A DNA stretch of 64,000 nucleotides from Holophagales bacterium. GTDB taxonomy: Bacteria; Acidobacteriota; Thermoanaerobaculia; Multivoradales; Multivoraceae. A model generated the notes under the pieces. The model was not told where the DNA came from. It made no database searches and saw only the letters and a program-made list of their open reading frames with translations. How positions within the stretch are numbered: the first letter of the stretch is position 1; each line of letters starts with the position of its first letter. This document shows, piece by piece, positions 57,969 to 64,000 of the stretch. A program made the translations under genes and the position numbers. The DNA lies in assembly GCA_009837885.1 (NCBI GenBank), contig VXSP01000045.1, positions 234,174 to 298,173 on the forward strand, read 5' to 3'.

Positions 57969-59126
57969 ATGATTCCGATCAAGTACACGTACCGTAACCT
58001 GTTCGAACGGCGTGGCGTGGCGTTCATGACGCTCGCCTCGATCGGCTTCGTCGTTCTCGTCTACATCGGCGTGCTCGCCCTCGCCGGCGGCCTGCAGGCC
58101 GCGTTCGCGGACACAGGGGACGCCTCGGTCGTCATCGTGATGCGGGACGGCACACGCGCCGAGATGGAGAGTTCCTACGCTCAGGAGAGCCACCGGCTGT
58201 TGACCGCGATGCCCGGCATCGAACGAACGGCCGACGGCGCCGTGATCGCCTCCGGCGAAACGGTCACGATCCAGATCTTCAAGCGGGTCGACGGCACCGA
58301 GACGAACGTGATGGTCCGCGGCGTCGAGCCCGGAGCGTTCGCCATTCGGCCCGGCTTCGAGATCACCGAGGGCCGGGTCTTCGAGCCGGGCCGGGGCGAG
58401 ATCATCGTCGGCCGCAGCCTGGCCGGCCGGCTCGGCCTGCGAGTCGGCGACGAGCGCAAGATGGGCCGGAACACGTTCCGGGTCGTGGGCACGTTCGCCG
58501 GCGTGGGCGCCCACGGCTCCGAGATCTGGGGGGACTACCGCGACCTGGGCGATTCGTTCCGCCGCAGCGGCTACTACTCGTCGACCCGGCTCCAGGCGGC
58601 GTCGCCGGGCGCGGCGCGCAACCTGATCGAGACGGTCAAGGCCGACCAGCGGCTCCAGGTGCAGGCCCTGACGGAACCCGAGTACTACGAGCTCCAGTCG
58701 GAAACGTCATCGGGCCAGTTCATCATCCTCGGCAACGTGCTGGCCGTGCTGATGGCGATCGGCGCCTGCTTCGCCGCCGCGAACACGATGTACGCGCAGG
58801 TCGCCGCCCGCGCGCGCGAGATCGGCACCCTGCGCGCCCTCGGTTTCAAGCGGCGCTCGATCATGGGCAGCTTCTTCCTGGAAGCGGTGCTGCTCGGGGT
58901 GGTCGCGGGCGGCTTCGGCGCCCTGCTGTCGCTTCCCCTCAACGCGATCCAGACTGGCACGATGAACCAGGTGACGTTCAGCGAGATCACGTTCCAGTTG
59001 CGCACGACGCCGTTCGCCCTCTTCTCGGGCATCTTCCTGGCCACCGTGACCGGCGTCCTCGGCGGCCTGCTGCCGGCGTTTGGCGCCTCGCGCCAGAAGA
59101 TCACCGACCTTCTCCGCGAAGCGTAA
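57969..59126 (+). CDS. ABC exporter permease 2 (MacB/FtsX-like)
   Basis: 385 residues. Same layout as the preceding permease: an N-terminal helix (about 18-40), a periplasmic MacB-type domain with the PGIERTADGAVIASGETV and EPGRGEIIVGRSLAGRLGL segments, and three C-terminal helices with ARAREIGTLRALGFKRRSIMGSFFLEAVLLG. It begins 28 bp after permease 1. With adaptor, ATPase and permease 1 it makes a complete inner-membrane half of a tripartite exporter. Substrate unknown. Confidence 0.92.
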   Translation: MIPIKYTYRNLFERRGVAFMTLASIGFVVLVYIGVLALAGGLQAAFADTGDASVVIVMRDGTRAEMESSYAQESHRLLTAMPGIERTADGAVIASGETVTIQIFKRVDGTETNVMVRGVEPGAFAIRPGFEITEGRVFEPGRGEIIVGRSLAGRLGLRVGDERKMGRNTFRVVGTFAGVGAHGSEIWGDYRDLGDSFRRSGYYSSTRLQAASPGAARNLIETVKADQRLQVQALTEPEYYELQSETSSGQFIILGNVLAVLMAIGACFAAANTMYAQVAARAREIGTLRALGFKRRSIMGSFFLEAVLLGVVAGGFGALLSLPLNAIQTGTMNQVTFSEITFQLRTTPFALFSGIFLATVTGVLGGLLPAFGASRQKITDLLREA

Positions 59127-59129
59127 ACA

Positions 59130-59190
59130 CTGGGTGCGCGTGCCGGTGCGCCGGCCCTCTGGCCGGCATCCACGCGAGCCGCGAAGCGGC
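59130..59190 (+). repeat. Double-hairpin intergenic repeat, copy 2
   Basis: CTGGGTGCGC is followed, after an extra 10-nt segment, by stem 1 GCCGGCC/GGCCGGC (59150-59156 with 59161-59167, loop CTCT). Stem 2 is GCCGC/GCGGC (59178-59182 with 59186-59190, loop GAA). It begins 4 bp after the stop codon of permease 2 and so may also end transcription of the exporter operon. Confidence 0.72.
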
Positions 59191-59222
59191 GAGCCCGAGT
59201 GGCCGTGTACCCTGAAGGAACG

Positions 59223-60755
59223 GTGTCGAGCCCTTCGGTCCGTCTTTCCCAGACCTCTCTGTTGGTCGCCGCGACGCTCCTTGTCGCCGCCTGCCATGAC
59301 TCGCTGACGCCGGCTGCACCGGCCTCAGTGACCCTCCCCAACATCGTCCTCATCGTCCCGGACGACCTCGGTCATCACGACGTCAGCTTCAACGGCGGCG
59401 AGATCGCGACCCCGAACATCGACCGGATTGCCGCCGAGGGGGTGCTGATCGATCGCTTCTACACGGCGCCGATCTGCTCGCCGACCCGGGCGGGCTTGAT
59501 GACTGGCCGCTATCCCATCCGCTACGGGCTGATGCGGAATGTCATCGCACCCTGGCAGGACTTCGGGCTGGACACCGCGGAGGTCACGCTGCCTGAGGTG
59601 CTGGCAAGGGCCGGCTATGAGCACCGCGCCGCTTTCGGCAAATGGCATCTGGGCCACGTCCGCCGGGAGCACCACCCGCTGCGCCGCGGCTTCACGGAGT
59701 TCGTCGGCCACAACACGTCGATCGACTACTTCACGAAGGAGCGCTTCGGAGAACGGGACTGGTTTCACGGCTACGAGCCGGTAGACGAAGAGGGTTACGT
59801 CACGGACCTCGTGGCCGAGCACGCGGTCCGGTTCATCGACCGGCACGCGAACGGCCAGGCGCCGTTCTTCCTCTACGTTCCGTTCAACGCGGCGCACTCT
59901 CCGCTGCAGGCGAAGGAGGAGGACCTGCCGCGATACGCTCACCTGGACGCGGTCGAGCCGCCGCGCAGTTGGGAGGAAGTCACCGCCGGCTGGCCTCTTG
60001 GGCCGGAGGAGCAGCGCCGCGAAGACCGTCGCGTCCACGCCTCGATGGTTCACGCGCTGGACGAGGGCGTGGGCCGCATCCTCCGGGCGCTCGACGATCG
60101 CGGCATCGCGGAGAACACTCTCGTCCTCTTCTTCAGCGACAACGGCGGCGGCCTCGGCGCCGCTGACAACGGGCCCTACCGGGGCACGAAGAGCACCGTC
60201 TTCGAGGGCGGCACGCGCGTCGCCGCGGCAGCGCGCTGGCCGACGGGGGGCATCTCGGGCGGCCGCCGGGTGAAGCCGCCGGTCGCCTACATCGACATCC
60301 TGCCGACCCTGATGGGCGTCGCCGGCTTGAACGACCACGGCGGCAAGGAACTGGACGGTCGGGACGTCAGCGACGTGCTCGCCGGCGCGGACGTCGACGG
60401 ACCGGAGCGCGACCTGTACTCCTTCGTCGGCCAGAAGAACCCGGAGCGGGAGCAAGTGTCGGTGATGTCGGGCGCCTGGAAGCTCGTCGTCATCGGCCCG
60501 CCGCTCGACCGACCCGGATCGGCGCCGGCGTCCGAGCAGCTTCTGTACCGGATCGAGGAGGATCCCTTCGAAGAACGGAACCTGGTCACGGACCATCCGC
60601 ACGTGGTCGAGCGTCTCCTCGAAAAGGCCCATGATTTCCGCGCCCTGCAACCGCCGAACCCGGTGGGGTCCTTCGGCGTGGGTATGGAAGGGTTCGAGCC
60701 GCCGCCGAACTGGCGGTTCCCTGAAGCCGATACCACCGAATCAGGAGGATCCTGA
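59223..60755 (+). CDS. Sulfatase lipoprotein (type I, formylglycine-dependent)
   Basis: 510 residues from the GTG at 59223, preceded by GAAGGA. A lipoprotein signal ends LLVAAC (about C20). The catalytic motif CSPTRAGLMTGR has Cys at residue 85, to be converted to formylglycine, and the metal site opens with VPDDLGHHD. Later KWHLGH and SDNGGGLGAADNGPYRG complete the arylsulfatase fold. It removes sulfate from a polysaccharide, phenol or steroid ester outside the cytoplasm. A double-lipocalin lipoprotein gene follows after 2 bp, so the two are one operon. No maturase (anSME/FGE) lies in the window. Confidence 0.92.
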   Translation: MSSPSVRLSQTSLLVAATLLVAACHDSLTPAAPASVTLPNIVLIVPDDLGHHDVSFNGGEIATPNIDRIAAEGVLIDRFYTAPICSPTRAGLMTGRYPIRYGLMRNVIAPWQDFGLDTAEVTLPEVLARAGYEHRAAFGKWHLGHVRREHHPLRRGFTEFVGHNTSIDYFTKERFGERDWFHGYEPVDEEGYVTDLVAEHAVRFIDRHANGQAPFFLYVPFNAAHSPLQAKEEDLPRYAHLDAVEPPRSWEEVTAGWPLGPEEQRREDRRVHASMVHALDEGVGRILRALDDRGIAENTLVLFFSDNGGGLGAADNGPYRGTKSTVFEGGTRVAAAARWPTGGISGGRRVKPPVAYIDILPTLMGVAGLNDHGGKELDGRDVSDVLAGADVDGPERDLYSFVGQKNPEREQVSVMSGAWKLVVIGPPLDRPGSAPASEQLLYRIEEDPFEERNLVTDHPHVVERLLEKAHDFRALQPPNPVGSFGVGMEGFEPPPNWRFPEADTTESGGS

Positions 60756-60757
60756 CC

Positions 60758-61714
60758 ATGCGTTCGAGTTACTGTGCCCTCGTCGGCGTCGCCCTGCTAC
60801 TTGGTGGCTGCGCTGGTCCCACCGCCGACCAGTCGTCCGCCCCGGCCGCGCCCGGCGACCCGGGCGCGCCGTTTCACGGCGCCTGGGAGTTGGCTTCGGT
60901 CGTTCGCTACTCGGGCGACGGCGAGGAGTTGTCGCGCAACGAATCGTCGACCGGCTTCATCATGTACGACCCGGCCGGAACGATGGGTGTCGTCATCCAG
61001 GGCGCCGATCGCGCGCCGTATGCGGGTGATGAGGCGACACCCGAGGAGATCCTGGCGGCCTACCGGTCGTACACGTCCTACTTCGGCGGCTTCACGGTGG
61101 ACCCGGAGGCGGGCACCGTCACCCACCACCTGCGGGCGAGCATGAACCCGCGCGGCGCCGGCTCGGACTACGTCCGTCACTACGAATTCGAGGAGGACCG
61201 CCTGACTCTGCAGCCACCTGCCGGCGCCGACGGCGGCGTCGTGCGGCTGACCTGGAGGCGGCTGTCCGACCTGGCCGAACTCACGGACGAGCACCGCCGC
61301 TTCATCGGCTTCTGGGAGTTCGCGCGGCTGGACCGCACCGACGACTCGGGCACAGCGCTGCCGGTGCAGCGGACCTACGAGGACGGCTTCATCATCTACA
61401 CGGCCTCCGGCCACATGGCGGTTCACCTGGTGCGTCCGGGCCGGGAACTCTCCGCCGCCGGCCGCCCGACGGCGGAGGAGGCCGCCGCCGCGATGAGCAC
61501 CCACGTCAGCTACTTCGGGCCGTACACGATCCACGAGGAAGAGGGATTCGTCGTTCACCAGCGGCCCGGTTGCTGGTTTCCCGGCTGCATCGGCTCGGAC
61601 GCCCGGCGCGGCTACGAGTTCGGAGACGGCACGCTGACGCTAAGGCCGCCGGCGCGGGAAGTCGACGGTGGCACAGTTCAGGACGCTTTGACGTGGGAAC
61701 GTGTCGGCGAGTAG
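60758..61714 (+). CDS. Lipoprotein with two lipocalin-like domains
   Basis: 318 residues; AGGAGG before the ATG and a lipoprotein signal ending LLGGC (C18). Two repeats of a lipocalin-like module follow, each starting with a GxWEx(A/F) strand: FHGAWELASVVRYSGDGEE (about 40-165) and FIGFWEFARLDRTDDSG (about 180-310). Both contain the family's GFI-Y--(A/S)G-M-V motif and a YFG-(F/Y)T or YFGPYTI strand. It may bind a small hydrophobic ligand. Direct coupling to the sulfatase suggests a related task; no enzyme residues are known. Confidence 0.85.
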   Translation: MRSSYCALVGVALLLGGCAGPTADQSSAPAAPGDPGAPFHGAWELASVVRYSGDGEELSRNESSTGFIMYDPAGTMGVVIQGADRAPYAGDEATPEEILAAYRSYTSYFGGFTVDPEAGTVTHHLRASMNPRGAGSDYVRHYEFEEDRLTLQPPAGADGGVVRLTWRRLSDLAELTDEHRRFIGFWEFARLDRTDDSGTALPVQRTYEDGFIIYTASGHMAVHLVRPGRELSAAGRPTAEEAAAAMSTHVSYFGPYTIHEEEGFVVHQRPGCWFPGCIGSDARRGYEFGDGTLTLRPPAREVDGGTVQDALTWERVGE

Positions 61715-61738
61715 GAGGCGGCTCGGCTCACCACCTTC

Positions 61739-61793
61739 CTCGCCGCTCCGCGGCTCGTTGGATGCCGACGGGGACGTCGGCGCACCCAGTGTG
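61739..61793 (-). repeat. Double-hairpin intergenic repeat, copy 3 (inverted)
   Basis: Read on the minus strand it opens ACACTGGGTGCGC. Stem 1 is GCCGACG/CGTCGGC (61764-61770 with 61775-61781 on the plus strand, 4-nt loop). Stem 2 is GCCGC/GCGGC (61742-61746 with 61750-61754). It lies between convergent genes, in inverted orientation to copy 2 at 59130. Confidence 0.72.
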
Positions 61794-61796
61794 TAG

Positions 61797-62885
61797 CTAG
61801 GCGGTCTTTGCGATCTTCCGTCGTAGCCAGTCGATCAGCACCCGGTTCGTCTCGGCCGGCTTCTCCTGCTGCGTCCAGTGACCGCAGTCGGCGACGGTGT
61901 ACTTCTCGAAGTCGTCGATGAAGTCCTCCATGCCGTCGGCGGAGGAGGGCCGGAGGATGACGTCGTTCTCGGCGCCGATGTAGAGGCACGGCACGTCGAT
62001 CTCCCACTTCGCGTTCTCGATGCCCGGGAAGGGCCTGCCGGCCATGCGGTACCAGTTGAGCCCGCCGGTGAAGCCGGTGATCTCGAAGGTCTCCGTGAAG
62101 TAGTCCAGGGCCTCCTCGGAAAGGAACACCTCGCCGGGGTAGTCCTCGCGGTCCAGCATCCGGAGCAGGTCCATCTGCCGCTCGGGTGAGTCCGCCGGCA
62201 TCGCCTTGAACGCCTCGACGTCCCAGATGTAGCCGCGGCGCAGCAGCATCTCGAAGGACTTGCGCACATCGGCGGAGAGGGCCTTCTCGGCCCGGCCGGG
62301 CTCCTGGAACTGGACCGTGTAGTAGTTCTCGGACCGGACGATCAGCGGTTCTTCGGTCGGTTGCCGGCGCGGCATGCCGGGGGGCCGTCCGCCTGGCGTG
62401 TTGACGCCGACGATGCCGAGACAGCGGTCCGGGTGCAGCCGCGCCATCATCCACACGACTCCACCGCCCCAGTCGTGGCCGACGAAGACGGCCTTGTCGA
62501 TCTCGAGCGCATCGAGCATTCCCGCCATGTCGTCGCAGAGGTGCTTCAGGCTGTACTCGGCCACGTCCTCGGGCCGGTCGGTCAGGCCGTAGCCGCGCTG
62601 ATCGGGGGCGATGGCGCGGAAACCCGCCTCGGCGAGCGCCGGGAGCTGGAAGCGCCAGGAGAAGGCGAGTTCGGGGAAGCCGTGGCAGAGGACGACGGGG
62701 ATGCCGGTTCCCTGCTCGTAGACCGCCATGCGGATGCCGTTCGTGTCCACGAAGCGGGGCGCAGGCATGCCCGGCGCGGGCCTCACTTCCGCACCCAGCG
62801 CGAGGCGCGGCAAGACCAATGCACCGGCCAGGGAGCCGGTGGCCTGCAGGAAGCCGCGGCGGGAGAGTTGGGGATAACGGATCAT
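61797..62885 (-). CDS. Tat-exported epoxide-hydrolase-like alpha/beta hydrolase
   Basis: 362 residues from the ATG at 62885, preceded by GGAGGT on its strand. The Tat signal is MIRYPQLSRRGFLQATGSLAGALVL. The enzyme core has CHGFPELAFSWRFQ (the HGFPE oxyanion motif), GHDWGGGVVWMMARLHP (nucleophile D in the elbow), a lid tyrosine region and a C-terminal DCGHWTQQEKP (catalytic His). The HGFPE plus GHDWGG pair is typical of soluble epoxide hydrolases and also occurs in fluoroacetate dehalogenase-like enzymes; halide-specific W residues are not convincing. Export by Tat implies folding before secretion. Confidence 0.88.
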   Translation of the reverse strand: MIRYPQLSRRGFLQATGSLAGALVLPRLALGAEVRPAPGMPAPRFVDTNGIRMAVYEQGTGIPVVLCHGFPELAFSWRFQLPALAEAGFRAIAPDQRGYGLTDRPEDVAEYSLKHLCDDMAGMLDALEIDKAVFVGHDWGGGVVWMMARLHPDRCLGIVGVNTPGGRPPGMPRRQPTEEPLIVRSENYYTVQFQEPGRAEKALSADVRKSFEMLLRRGYIWDVEAFKAMPADSPERQMDLLRMLDREDYPGEVFLSEEALDYFTETFEITGFTGGLNWYRMAGRPFPGIENAKWEIDVPCLYIGAENDVILRPSSADGMEDFIDDFEKYTVADCGHWTQQEKPAETNRVLIDWLRRKIAKTA

Positions 62886-62983
62886 CGGGACCTCCGGAGT
62901 CCAGGGTTGGGTTGAGGCGCGTTGTACGGGAAGCGGGAGGAGTATTTCAGGCCGCGACAGCGTTCGGGAGTACAATGTTGGCA

Positions 62984-63349
62984 ATGCGCGGCGCGTTTCG
63001 GCTCATCTCCGCATTCCTGGCTGTAGCGGTTCTGGCCGCTCCGGCGGCAGGACTGTGCGCGTCTCTGGCGGAGCCGGAAGACCCTTGCGCGATGCAGGAG
63101 ACGGGCGAGATGGCGTCCTGCGGCCACGAGAAGATGGTCATGACGGGCTGCTGCGCCGCAGAGTCGGTCGATCCGCCGGCCGAAGGGATCCTCCCCGGCC
63201 CCGCCGGCGACATCGACCCGCCCGCCCTGATCGGGACCGGGCTGGACGCACCCGAACGCTGTGGTCTCGAGGCCGCGGTGCTCGCCTGCGACGGAGACCC
63301 GCCGCCCGCTGTCCCGCGCTACAGGCTGTACTCGGCCCTGTTGCTCTGA
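62984..63349 (+). CDS. Exported Cys/Met/His-rich small protein, putative metal binder
   Basis: 121 residues from the ATG at 62984; an ATG at 62975 would add three residues. The signal peptide covers about 1-25 (ending PAAGLCA). The mature N-terminus has DPCAMQETGEMASCGHEKMVMTGCC: Met, Cys and His spaced as CxxxxxxxxxxCGHxxMxMxxCC. The rest is Pro/Gly-rich with two more cysteines. No named family. A TolC-family gene follows 78 bp later on the same strand, the usual setting for metal or drug efflux loci, so copper or similar metal binding is plausible but unproven. A TACAAT box 7 nt before the ATG suggests a leaderless transcript. Confidence 0.75.
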   Translation: MRGAFRLISAFLAVAVLAAPAAGLCASLAEPEDPCAMQETGEMASCGHEKMVMTGCCAAESVDPPAEGILPGPAGDIDPPALIGTGLDAPERCGLEAAVLACDGDPPPAVPRYRLYSALLL

Positions 63350-63427
63350 TCCTCCGCTGAAGCGAGTCGGAGCGGTCGCCCCCGAATGCGGGCGGCCGCG
63401 GAGTACACGTTTCCGCGGAGGAATCAG

Positions 63428-64000
63428 ATGGTTCGACATACGCCTTGCCTGCTCGCAGCCGTCCTGCTGACGGTTGGCTGGGCAGGAACATCGATGGCCG
63501 AGACCGGCCAAGCGGACGGGCTGAACGCCCCTCGGGATCGGGCGCCGGCGGACCGGGTCGCCCAGGGAATCGCTGATGAAGCGCTGCGCGCGCTCGTCGA
63601 GGAGACGCTGGAGCGGAATCCGGATCTTCGCGCCGGCTTCGCCAGGGCGCGGGCGGCGGCGCAGAAAGCGCCCCAGGTCGCCTCCCTGCCCGATCCGACG
63701 GCGGAGGCCACGGCTTTTCTCGCTCCGCCGGAAACGCGGGTCGGACCGCAGCGGCTCATGCTCGGCTACAGCCAGCCGCTGCCGTGGCTGGCCAAGCTGG
63801 ATCTGCGGGAGGAAGCGGCGGTTCACGGCGCGGTCGCCCTCGAGCACGGCGTCCAGGCCGATCGGCTGCGGCTGGTCACGGAGGTCAGGCGCCTGTACCA
63901 CGAACTGGCGTTCCTCGACCGTTCGAGGGAGACGGCCGCAACGTTCCTCGAGCATCTCATCCAGCACGAGGAGGTCGCCCAGGCGCGGTACGCGACCGGC
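63428..64000 (+). CDS. TolC/CusC-family outer-membrane efflux protein (3' partial)
   Basis: 191 residues are visible; the gene runs off the window. GGAGGAA precedes the ATG. A signal peptide (about 1-26, ending SMAET) leads to the first half-repeat of the TolC fold: DEALRALVEETLERNPDLRAGFARARAAAQKAP, then ASLPDPTAEATAF and LGYSQPLPWLAKLDLREEAAVHG, and helices with VTEVRRLYHELAFLDRS. The PLPWLAKLDLRE element is typical of the heavy-metal/CusC branch. Adaptor and RND pump genes are expected beyond the window. Confidence 0.9.
   Translation, partial: MVRHTPCLLAAVLLTVGWAGTSMAETGQADGLNAPRDRAPADRVAQGIADEALRALVEETLERNPDLRAGFARARAAAQKAPQVASLPDPTAEATAFLAPPETRVGPQRLMLGYSQPLPWLAKLDLREEAAVHGAVALEHGVQADRLRLVTEVRRLYHELAFLDRSRETAATFLEHLIQHEEVAQARYATG

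Noticed and set aside
1-64000. CRISPR array, tRNA, rRNA, prophage or integrase
   Set aside because: No regularly spaced repeats, clover-leaf genes, rRNA-like segments or phage/integrase proteins were found on either strand.

Overview
The window looks like GC-rich chromosomal DNA of a Gram-negative heterotroph, most likely an Acidobacteriota member. This is an inference from gene content: a BlaI/M56/TlpA-TIGR03435 operon, a DUF5916/CBM9 outer-membrane protein, a secreted family with the WEGDTLVVDTTNF-type motif that is widespread in acidobacterial and marine genomes, many lipoproteins and secreted hydrolases, and a PVC-type cytochrome. No rRNA, tRNA, phage structural genes, transposase or CRISPR array was seen.

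Layout. 1-5.1 kb: secreted proteins (two sharing a C-terminal domain, one a metzincin protease, one a PQQ-like propeller). 5.1-6.7 kb: acyl-CoA carboxylase carboxyltransferase. 6.8-10.2 kb: BlaI repressor, M56 antirepressor protease and secreted TlpA/TIGR03435 protein, behind a readable promoter with two palindromic half-site repeats. 10.2-13.8 kb: amidohydrolase and DUF5916 protein; the latter has no ordinary start codon for its signal peptide. 13.9-17.9 kb: two overlapping P-loop ATPase genes behind a 14-bp palindrome that covers a perfect -35 box; this is the best candidate here for an undescribed system. 17.9-22.8 kb: LemA, M48 protease and a NatAB-like ABC exporter. 23.0-25.8 kb: exported haloalkane dehalogenase, ParB-like protein, exported VOC protein and DUF3667 protein. 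25.9-34.0 kb: group II decarboxylase, then a leftward catabolic operon (DUF6807-PVC-cytochrome fusion, Gfo/Idh/MocA oxidoreductase, MFS transporter). 34.1-37.7 kb: membrane protein, AraC-GyrI regulator, an AbrB-like antitoxin and hicAB. 37.7-44.7 kb: aspartyl protease, PH-domain protein, MDR oxidoreductase, M19 dipeptidase, a secreted family protein, then a 400-bp intergenic region with a long inverted-repeat element, then an M15-like protein. 44.8-49.8 kb: PepSY protein, small Tat lipoprotein, JmjC oxygenase, a PIN toxin-antitoxin pair and a lipase-like hydrolase. 49.7-54.7 kb: M24 peptidase, class I fumarase, lipoprotein aldose epimerase and a second vapBC. 54.8-59.1 kb: MacAB-like tripartite exporter preceded by a coupled 17-codon upstream ORF. 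59.1-61.8 kb: sulfatase and double-lipocalin protein flanked by inverted copies of a double-hairpin repeat. 61.8-64.0 kb: Tat-exported epoxide-hydrolase-like enzyme, a Cys/Met/His-rich exported protein and the start of a TolC-family gene.

Themes: heavy investment in export (lipoproteins, Tat and Sec substrates), four toxin-antitoxin-type units within 18 kb, several TANNNT boxes 6-9 nt before start codons suggesting leaderless transcripts, and a covarying double-hairpin repeat in three intergenic spots. Many large antisense ORFs exist but are shadows created by high GC.
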